DNA of 50,017 nucleotides from Prolixibacteraceae bacterium (GTDB lineage: Bacteria; Bacteroidota; Bacteroidia; Bacteroidales; Prolixibacteraceae). The notes below the pieces were generated by a model. It saw only the letters and a program-made list of their open reading frames with translations. It was not told the DNA's origin and did not search any database. Each line of letters opens with the position of its first letter. The first letter of the stretch is position 1. The position numbers were made by a program, and so were the translations under genes. This document shows positions 43,942 to 50,017 of the stretch, piece by piece. The stretch lies in assembly GCA_023228025.1 (NCBI GenBank), contig JALOCD010000019.1, positions 1-50,017 on the forward strand. Direction: 5' to 3'.

Positions 43942-44370
43942 ATGAATGTTAAACATCCTTCCAAAACCATTGTTTTTATTCACGGACTTTTTATGAATCC
44001 CAAAAGTTGGGAAGCCTGGATCACTTTCTTTGAATCAAAAGGATATAAATGTTATGCTCCTGCCTATGCATTCCATGAAGGGGAACCTGCCCACCTGCGA
44101 AATAATATTGAACCAGGATTGGGCAATGTGATCCTACGACAAATCATTGACAGAACGGTCCAATTCATCGATAAACTGCCGGAAAAAAAAGACCATATCA
44201 TCCCCTCAACTCTCAACAAGAAAAATTTTGAGGCATACAATGACCAAAACAGTAAGATTGATTTTAAAGAATTTCCCAATCGAACACACTATATCTGTGG
44301 ACAGCCAGATTGGGAGGAGGTGGCTGAATATATTGACAGTTGGATTGCAAATCTGCACATAAACAAATAG
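43942..44370 (+). pseudogene. Alpha/beta hydrolase with its catalytic centre deleted
   Basis: A 142-residue open frame that joins the two ends of a roughly 270-residue alpha/beta hydrolase. The N-terminus has HGLFMNPKSWEAW and the ridge to VQFIDKLPEKK. The sequence then jumps directly to DHIIPSTLNKKNFEAY and NRTHYICGQPDWEEVAEY. The whole nucleophile elbow (GHSMGG in relatives), the cap and the catalytic acid loop are missing, about 130 codons, while the frame stays open. Only the catalytic His remains. It cannot be a working hydrolase. A reduced protein with another role is possible but has no support. Confidence 0.75.
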
Positions 44371-44520
44371 GATAAATTGAAATTAATACTATTGCACAAT
44401 CTCGATTTTTCATTAGTTTTGTTAGTGATACCCGGCATTAAAATTAATTGTTGCAATTGCATTGACCCCAAAATGGAGGGCCTTCCGAAAAGCATTTATT
44501 TATCTACTAATTAATCTTTT

Positions 44521-45723
44521 ATGGAATACCAGGCTTTATCCAGAGAACAGCTAATACAAGAGATTGAATTACTTCTTAAAGAGAACAGTTCGATCAGGGC
44601 TATATGTCAAAAGGATATGGATAGAGTCGCAACTCCCGAAGAAGAGTTGAACTATCAGTTGTTATTTTATAACAGTGGAGAGGCTATTCTATATACGAGA
44701 CCAGACGGTACCATTTATTCTGCCAATCCAAAAGCATGCGAGATTTTTGGCAGGAGTGAAAAGGAGATATGTGAAGTCGGAAGAAATGGCATTTGTGATC
44801 TGACCGATCCCCGTTTGGTCCCTGCAATTGAAGAAAGAAGAAGAACTGGGCAATTTAATGGAGAGCTTAACATGGTCAGGAAAATTGGTGAAGTTTTTCC
44901 CGCTGAAATTGATTCGACAGTTTTTCATACTTCAGGAGGATTGGAGAGAACTGCCATGATCATTCGTGACATCAGTGAACGCAAACTGGCAGAGAAAAAA
45001 ATCAAGGATAAGAACGAGGAGCTTCAAAAGATAAATTCCGAAAAGGATAAATTCTTCTCTATCATCGCCCATGACCTGAAAAGTCCATTTAACTCTATTG
45101 TGGGATTCAGCAGTTTCCTCAGCGAACAGGTTAAAGCAAGAGATTACGCCAACATTGGAAAGTATGCCGAAATTATCCATGAATCATCCATTCGTGCCAT
45201 GGAGTTGCTGAAAAATCTAATGGAATGGTCACAGGCTCAAACAGGAAGGATCGTATTTCGTCCCAATATCTTTGATATGGTAAGCCTGATCGAAAAAAAC
45301 GCACACTTTTACGATGATATCGCCGAACAAAAAGCCATTACCCTAAAATTGGTTTTACCGGCCCTTCTTCCGGTCTATGCAGATGAAGCCATGATCAACA
45401 CTATACTTAGAAATTTGATCTCCAATGCTATAAAATTCTCATATCCATCAAGTGAAATCATAATTTCAGCAGAGCAACTTTCCAAAGATCTGGTGATCTC
45501 CATAAAGGATTCTGGCATTGGGTTATCTGGTGACAGTATTCAGAAATTGTTCCATCTTGATGAAAATCAATCGACTCCGGGCACACAAAATGAGAAAGGT
45601 ACCGGCTTGGGGTTGATACTCTGCCACGATTTTGTCAGCAAACATAATGGAAAGCTATGGGTGGAAAGTGAATCCGAAAAAGGGAGCAATTTTAAGTTCT
45701 CCATTCCTATTAAGAGAGACTAA
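44521..45723 (+). CDS. Cytosolic PAS-domain sensor histidine kinase
   Basis: A 400-residue soluble kinase with no signal peptide or membrane helix. A coiled N-terminus (1-40) leads to a PAS domain (about 42-150: YNSGEAILYTRPDG, the NPKACEIFGRS helix and a PAC-like end), then HisKA with the phospho-acceptor in FSIIAHDLKSPFNS and an HATPase_c domain with NLISNAIKF and GTGLGLILCHDF. The next gene encodes a second kinase whose catalytic half is a close paralogue. No response regulator is adjacent, so the phosphorylation target is unknown. Confidence 0.92.
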   Translation: MEYQALSREQLIQEIELLLKENSSIRAICQKDMDRVATPEEELNYQLLFYNSGEAILYTRPDGTIYSANPKACEIFGRSEKEICEVGRNGICDLTDPRLVPAIEERRRTGQFNGELNMVRKIGEVFPAEIDSTVFHTSGGLERTAMIIRDISERKLAEKKIKDKNEELQKINSEKDKFFSIIAHDLKSPFNSIVGFSSFLSEQVKARDYANIGKYAEIIHESSIRAMELLKNLMEWSQAQTGRIVFRPNIFDMVSLIEKNAHFYDDIAEQKAITLKLVLPALLPVYADEAMINTILRNLISNAIKFSYPSSEIIISAEQLSKDLVISIKDSGIGLSGDSIQKLFHLDENQSTPGTQNEKGTGLGLILCHDFVSKHNGKLWVESESEKGSNFKFSIPIKRD

Positions 45724-45758
45724 ATCCAAACTATCAATCTGCTATCCGGAATATTATA

Positions 45759-47699
45759 ATGACTCCTAAAAAAATATTGTTTTTATTATTCTTACTAATC
45801 TCAGGATTCCCTGGATTTGCCCAGAATGCAGCAATCATTGACAGCCTCCTCAATCGATTAAAAACAACCCAATCTGATTCCGCCAGAGCCGACATTTACA
45901 ATAATTTATGTTGGAACTACAGGGTTGATTCTCCAAAATTAGGATACGAGTACGGTACAATGGCACTGAATATTTATGTTAATCAGAAAAATATCTTAAA
46001 ACAGTGCAATGTTTTAAATAAGATGGGTATCAACAAACGGAACCTGGGGGAATATTCAGCAGCCCTGGATGACTTTTACAAAATTCTAACCATTGCTGAA
46101 AGCCCTTTGTGCAATCTTGAGATAGCTTATGCCAATAACAACATTGCAGATATTTATGCCAGACTTGAAAAATATGATAAGGCGATCGAATTTACAAATA
46201 AGGCATTTTCTTTGTTTCTGTCAGTAAGTAATACGACAGGTATTGCCTATAATCTGAACTTAAAAGGAAGTATTTATGAAAGTAAAAAGGACTGGAAAAA
46301 TGCTTTACATTATTACAAATTGTGCCTTGAACTTCGACTAAAAATAAACGATATTTCAGGTGCAGCAACGTCACTTGTGCATATTGGCGACTGCTGTCTG
46401 GAATTGAACCTGCCTGACAGCGCACTGGTCTATTACAAAAAAGGCATAGAGTACTATGATAAAGCTGGTTTTACAAATTACGGCACAAGCTATATCAGTC
46501 TTGGCAAGTATCATGCCGCCAAAAAAAACTACAAAAAGGCGATTTATTATTTAGAAGATGCCATTTCCAAAGCTCAAGTAATGAAGAGCCCTATGAATAT
46601 TCTAAAGGCAAACGAAGAATTGCACTCGGTTTATTATGAGTTGAAAAATTATAAAAAGGCTTACGAAACTCAGACCCTTGCCCGGCTAGGCGATGAGTCT
46701 CTTCGAAGATCCGATTACATAAAGAAAATAACTACCCTCGAACTAAATTACGCTTTTGAACAACAAGCCAAACAAAAAGAAATTGATGATCTCAAAAAGA
46801 AAGCCTTGTACGAATCGCATATTTATAAGCAACAATTATTGTCTTTAAGTCTTGTCATTCTGTTAGTTGTCATTAGTATTGTCACATTTTTTGTCTTCAA
46901 AAATAACAAATACGTCGTCAAGACAAATAAGTTGTTACAAACATACAATGAAGAAATATCAAGCCAAAAAATTGCCATTCAAACCCAAAATGAAAAGCTG
47001 CAGGAACTCAATGCGACGAAGGACAAATTTTTTAGTATCATAGCCCATGACTTAAGAAATCCCTTTAATGGCATTTTAGGCATCTCCGAATTGCTCGTTT
47101 CTTCCAGGGAGTCATTTTCCCAGGAGGAAACAACATCAATGATTAAAATGGTTCACGATTCCTCACAACATGCGTTTGATCTTTTGGAAAACCTACTTGA
47201 GTGGTCGAAGGCCCACACAGGCAGAATAGATTTTAATCCGGAGAAATATCTGCTTGATAATTTGGTTAACGAAGTCGTAAGTCTTCTGGAAAATTTATCT
47301 AATCAAAAAAACATCAAACTAAATCACCAAATAACTAAAAACCTCAGTGTTTATGCTGACCGAAATATGATCCATACAATTTTGAGGAATTTAATTACCA
47401 ATGCCATAAAATTTACGCACAGGAATGGTGAAATCAATGTCAGCGCTATTCAGCAAAGTAATGAAATAGTGGTACATGTGCGCGATACAGGCGTGGGGAT
47501 CAGCGAAAATGATATAGATAAATTATTTAAGATCAGTGAAAAAATCACCTCACGTGGTACGAATGATGAAAAAGGGACAGGTTTGGGTTTACTACTTTGT
47601 AAGGAGTTTGTAGAGAAACACGGTGGTAAGATTTGGGTGGAAAGCCAAGTGGGGAGAGGAAGTGATTTCATTTTTACATTGCCTCTTCAACATCAATGA
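45759..47699 (+). CDS. TPR-repeat membrane sensor histidine kinase
   Basis: A 646-residue kinase of the periplasmic-TPR type common in Bacteroidota. A signal peptide (1-21) is followed by about six or seven tetratricopeptide repeats (about 40-320; for example KYDKAIEFTNKAFSLF and KNYKKAIYYLEDAISKA), a coiled segment, one membrane helix (about 365-388), a second coil and the HisKA/HATPase pair with phospho-acceptor His in FSIIAHDLRNPFNG and GTGLGLLLCKEF. The TPRs face the periplasm and should bind a peptide or protein ligand. It starts 35 bases after the PAS kinase and is probably cotranscribed. No regulator partner is seen. Confidence 0.93.
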   Translation: MTPKKILFLLFLLISGFPGFAQNAAIIDSLLNRLKTTQSDSARADIYNNLCWNYRVDSPKLGYEYGTMALNIYVNQKNILKQCNVLNKMGINKRNLGEYSAALDDFYKILTIAESPLCNLEIAYANNNIADIYARLEKYDKAIEFTNKAFSLFLSVSNTTGIAYNLNLKGSIYESKKDWKNALHYYKLCLELRLKINDISGAATSLVHIGDCCLELNLPDSALVYYKKGIEYYDKAGFTNYGTSYISLGKYHAAKKNYKKAIYYLEDAISKAQVMKSPMNILKANEELHSVYYELKNYKKAYETQTLARLGDESLRRSDYIKKITTLELNYAFEQQAKQKEIDDLKKKALYESHIYKQQLLSLSLVILLVVISIVTFFVFKNNKYVVKTNKLLQTYNEEISSQKIAIQTQNEKLQELNATKDKFFSIIAHDLRNPFNGILGISELLVSSRESFSQEETTSMIKMVHDSSQHAFDLLENLLEWSKAHTGRIDFNPEKYLLDNLVNEVVSLLENLSNQKNIKLNHQITKNLSVYADRNMIHTILRNLITNAIKFTHRNGEINVSAIQQSNEIVVHVRDTGVGISENDIDKLFKISEKITSRGTNDEKGTGLGLLLCKEFVEKHGGKIWVESQVGRGSDFIFTLPLQHQ

Positions 47700-47766
47700 A
47701 GAGACAGATTTGAAAAATTAAACCAGATTTCAGTTTATCAGATAGAAAATGGCTTAAGGAACCGAT

Positions 47767-47871
47767 ATGAAGAAGATCACAGTCCTAACCGGGGCCGGAA
47801 TGTCGGCCGAGAGCGGAATCCGAACCTTCAGGGATTCAAACTGGTTGTGGGAAGAGTATGGTAATATGTGA
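47767..47871 (+). pseudogene. cobB: N-terminal remnant of a Sir2-family deacylase
   Basis: ATG at 47767 begins 34 codons: MKKITVLTGAGMSAESG, then IRTFRDSNWLWEEYG. This is the NAD-binding GAGxSxxSG and FRD start of sirtuin deacylases. It stops at TGA (47871). The following bases (47873-47950) read as a short hydrophobic stretch ending in a basic tail and stop, which looks like the end of some other membrane protein. The rest of the Sir2 gene, about 200 codons including the catalytic His and zinc site, is missing. Confidence 0.7.
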
Positions 47872-47991
47872 GGCAATCAGTTTTCTCGTCTTCATAGTAA
47901 GCGCATATAATTTTAAAAAGGAAAAGAGCTTATTGAAAGGTTTTTTTTAAATTATATGATCTTTTACTAATTATTTTTATCCCTTCATGAC

Positions 47992-49881
47992 ATGAAAAAA
48001 CTGATTTTATTTTTACTTTTTTGCTCTGTTGCAATAGTTTACGGACAGAAACCTGCAATTCAACTGATCCCTCAGCCTGTTGAAATAAAGTTATCCGATG
48101 GATCTTACGTCTTGACAAAAACTTCGACAATTGGTTTCGACAGCCAGGAAAGTAGAAATATAGCTGAGTTACTTTTTCAGAAGTTGAAGGTTTCGACCGG
48201 GTTTTCATTTATACCGCAACTGGGCAAAGCCGGTTCAATACAATTCAACATAAATAAAATCAAGGTTGACCAAGTCGGTACGGAAGGTTATACGCTGGTA
48301 TCATCCCCCAAAGGTATAAGTATTAATGCAAATACCCCAGCCGGTCTATTCTATGGAATGCAAACGCTGCTTCAACTCTTGCCAAAGGAAATTGAAAGCA
48401 AAACAGCAGTAACCATGAACTGGACTGTTCCGTCAGTTAAGATTATCGATTATCCCCGTTTTTCCTGGAGAGGCATGATGCTTGATGTAAGCCGTACTTT
48501 CTTCACGAAAGATGAAGTTAAGCGCTATATAGAACAGCTCTCCAGGTATAAATACAATATATTCCACTGGCATCTTACAGATGATAACGGCTGGAGGATA
48601 GAAATCAAATCCCTTCCAAAATTAACAGGAGTTGGCGCGTGGCGTGTGCCCCGTTCTGGTACAGACGACCTGCTGGCCAAACCAATACCCGGGGAAGCTG
48701 CAACAGTTGGAGGTTTTTACACTCAGTCTGATATTAAAGAGATAATACAATTCGCCCAGGACCGCTATGTAACAGTAGTTCCCGAAATTGATATACCCGG
48801 ACATAGCATGGCAGCAATTGCCGCTTATCCGGAATTATGCTGTACAAAAGATACCAGTATAAAAGTTAATCCAGGTTGCCATTATTCTGATTTTAATCCT
48901 GATGGCACCTTTAAGTGGCTGATCGATAATTCATTTAATCCGTCAGATGAAAAAGTATATGAATTCCTTGATAAGGTTTTTACAGAGGTGGCAGCGCTGT
49001 TTCCGTATCCTTATATTCATGTTGGCGGAGATGAGTGTTATACGGGTTACTGGGTCAAAGATCCCGGATGCCAGGCCCTGATGAAGAAGATGAACATGAC
49101 ACGTCCCGAGAAATTGCAAGCCTATTTTGTGAAACGCGTTGAAGGCATCCTGAAAGCAAAGGGCAAAAAAATGGCTGGATGGGATGAATGCATTCCGGGA
49201 GGCCTTGATCCTGAAGCAATCATGATGATCTGGCACGGCGACAAAGTAGGAATCGAAGCGGCAAAATTGGGGCATCCGATTGTTTTGACGCCGACTTCCT
49301 CTGCATTCCTTAACCTTAACCAGGGTGAACAGACCGTTGAGCCTTGGATTTACGACAATTTAAGGCTAAAGCAAGTCTATGGTTTTAATCCTCTACTGGC
49401 AGGAGTTGATGCAAAACAAGTTCTTGGCGGCGAAGGGCTCCTTTGGACAGAACAGGTGGAAACCCTCTATCAGGCTGAATATATGATCTGGCCACGTGGA
49501 TGGGCGCTGGCAGAAGATTTATGGTCACCGCATGCTTCCAAAAACTGGACCAACTTCATTCAACGTGTAGAAAATGAATTTAATCGTGTTGATATAAGAG
49601 GAACTAATTTTTCAACGGCAATTTATGATGCGATGATAAAAGTTAATGTTAAGAACGGAAAGATAGCCCTCACAATGGAAACCGAAGTTCCTGATCTTGT
49701 TATCTATTATACGATAGATGAGTCTATGCCAGGGAAGTATTCTCCAAAATATTCAAAACCTTTTGAACTTCCTGAAGGGCCTATTACTGTGAGAGCAGTA
49801 ACCTATCGCGATGGAAAGCAAATTGGTCATCTGATTACACTTAGCCCGGAGGAACTAAAAAAGAGATCCTCTCTAAAATGA
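47992..49881 (+). CDS. Secreted GH20 beta-N-acetylhexosaminidase
   Basis: A 629-residue exoglycosidase with a signal peptide (1-18), an N-terminal GH20b domain (about 25-150), the GH20 TIM barrel (about 155-500) and a chitobiase-like C-terminal domain (VIYYTIDESMPG onward). The catalytic Asp-Glu pair is D347-E348 in HVGGDECYTGYW, with substrate-binding WRGMMLDVSR and HWHLTDDNGWRI upstream. It removes terminal GlcNAc or GalNAc from glycans or chito-oligosaccharides by substrate-assisted catalysis. It could feed amino sugars to the PIG-L and NagB-like enzymes elsewhere in the window. The length is normal and no defect is seen. Confidence 0.96.
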   Translation: MKKLILFLLFCSVAIVYGQKPAIQLIPQPVEIKLSDGSYVLTKTSTIGFDSQESRNIAELLFQKLKVSTGFSFIPQLGKAGSIQFNINKIKVDQVGTEGYTLVSSPKGISINANTPAGLFYGMQTLLQLLPKEIESKTAVTMNWTVPSVKIIDYPRFSWRGMMLDVSRTFFTKDEVKRYIEQLSRYKYNIFHWHLTDDNGWRIEIKSLPKLTGVGAWRVPRSGTDDLLAKPIPGEAATVGGFYTQSDIKEIIQFAQDRYVTVVPEIDIPGHSMAAIAAYPELCCTKDTSIKVNPGCHYSDFNPDGTFKWLIDNSFNPSDEKVYEFLDKVFTEVAALFPYPYIHVGGDECYTGYWVKDPGCQALMKKMNMTRPEKLQAYFVKRVEGILKAKGKKMAGWDECIPGGLDPEAIMMIWHGDKVGIEAAKLGHPIVLTPTSSAFLNLNQGEQTVEPWIYDNLRLKQVYGFNPLLAGVDAKQVLGGEGLLWTEQVETLYQAEYMIWPRGWALAEDLWSPHASKNWTNFIQRVENEFNRVDIRGTNFSTAIYDAMIKVNVKNGKIALTMETEVPDLVIYYTIDESMPGKYSPKYSKPFELPEGPITVRAVTYRDGKQIGHLITLSPEELKKRSSLK

Positions 49882-49914
49882 AAATGGACAATTGAAAATG
49901 GACAATTGAAAATG
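49877..49914. repeat. Period-7 tandem repeat (AATGGAC/AATTGAA)
   Basis: Five heptamers alternating AATGGAC and AATTGAA run across the stop of the GH20 gene. They are nearly the same words as at 42471-42502. Confidence 0.75.
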
Positions 49915-50017
49915 ATATATCAATGTCGTTTAGTTAACGTTTATTTATAATCGTTTGTAGTTCATCGAGTAAGGTCGTTTTGGTTTCATCTTTCTGGGTT
50001 CACTTCTTCCGGGTCTG
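49915..50017. other. Window end, possible minus-strand gene end
   Basis: The minus strand is open for about 20 codons before a stop near 49938 (ETKTTLLDELQTIINKR at its end). This may be the C-terminus of a gene beginning beyond the window, but it is too short to identify and is closed just upstream in that frame. Confidence 0.2.

Noticed and set aside
47873..47950. Small membrane protein after the Sir2 remnant
   Set aside because: 25 codons with no start codon; better read as the tail of a deleted gene.
1..50017. rRNA, tRNA or riboswitch genes
   Set aside because: No conserved rRNA stretches, cloverleaf with CCA-adjacent stem, or recognisable riboswitch core could be found by reading both strands; small RNAs cannot be excluded.

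Overview
The window is about 50 kb of chromosome from a member of the Bacteroidota. The genes most like those of free-living, polysaccharide-degrading Bacteroidales/Marinilabiliales or Cytophagales relatives are a 1102-residue SecA, a TPR-type histidine kinase, secreted GH20 and GH127 enzymes, a DUF1080 protein, RhaM and a GxxExxY protein. The base composition is moderately AT-rich and strong Shine-Dalgarno sequences are scarce. I see no rRNA, tRNA or CRISPR. The phylum is inferred from gene content; I cannot name the genus.

Layout. 0.2-3.0 kb: a secreted fusion of an SGNH esterase and an alpha/alpha-barrel glycosidase. 3.1-3.6 kb: an archaemetzincin. 3.8-11.8 kb: a minus-strand redox locus. 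It holds a PstS-like/GcvH-like membrane fusion, a Tat-exported four-cluster ferredoxin, an NrfD-type quinone-reactive membrane protein and a second membrane-anchored GcvH-like protein. These are followed by a sensor kinase with periplasmic CxxCH-type motifs and an NtrC-type sigma-54 activator, and a good sigma-54 promoter precedes the kinase. 12.3-20.9 kb: housekeeping genes (GxxExxY, lgt, secA, ferritin, icd, dnaX), with dnaX split by a -1 shift at a run of ten A. 21.3-32.4 kb: a glutathione peroxidase and a patchwork of carbohydrate genes (DUF1080, a propeller/helical lipoprotein, an MBL-fold hydrolase, a broken GH127, a NagB-like protein, a PIG-L deacetylase, a Gfo/Idh oxidoreductase), then a complete IS element and a cupin. 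32.4-39.8 kb: a minus-strand A2-type cytochrome c oxidase operon (ferredoxin, cytochrome c, Sco, CoxA, CoxC, CoxD, CoxB, CtaB) with rhaM overlapping its end. 40.3-50 kb: a second propeller/helical protein, an esterase, several gene remnants, two adjacent orphan histidine kinases and a GH20 hexosaminidase.

Working together. The 3.8-11.8 kb locus looks like a self-contained sense-and-respond respiratory module. A quinone-reactive NrfD/ferredoxin pair has no molybdopterin or multiheme catalytic partner in the window but has two membrane-tethered GcvH-like domains, and a possibly haem-binding kinase plus sigma-54 activator presumably controls it. This is the best candidate for an undescribed system. 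The terminal oxidase operon provides aerobic respiration, and its own ferredoxin has lost one cysteine in each of two cluster motifs.

Other points are a roughly 60-bp leader shared by the GH127 remnant and the Gfo/Idh gene at nearly identical distance from each start codon, period-7 and period-8 tandem repeats at gene ends, and several genes reduced to their ends by deletion (GH127, an alpha/beta hydrolase, Sir2, DUF1304).
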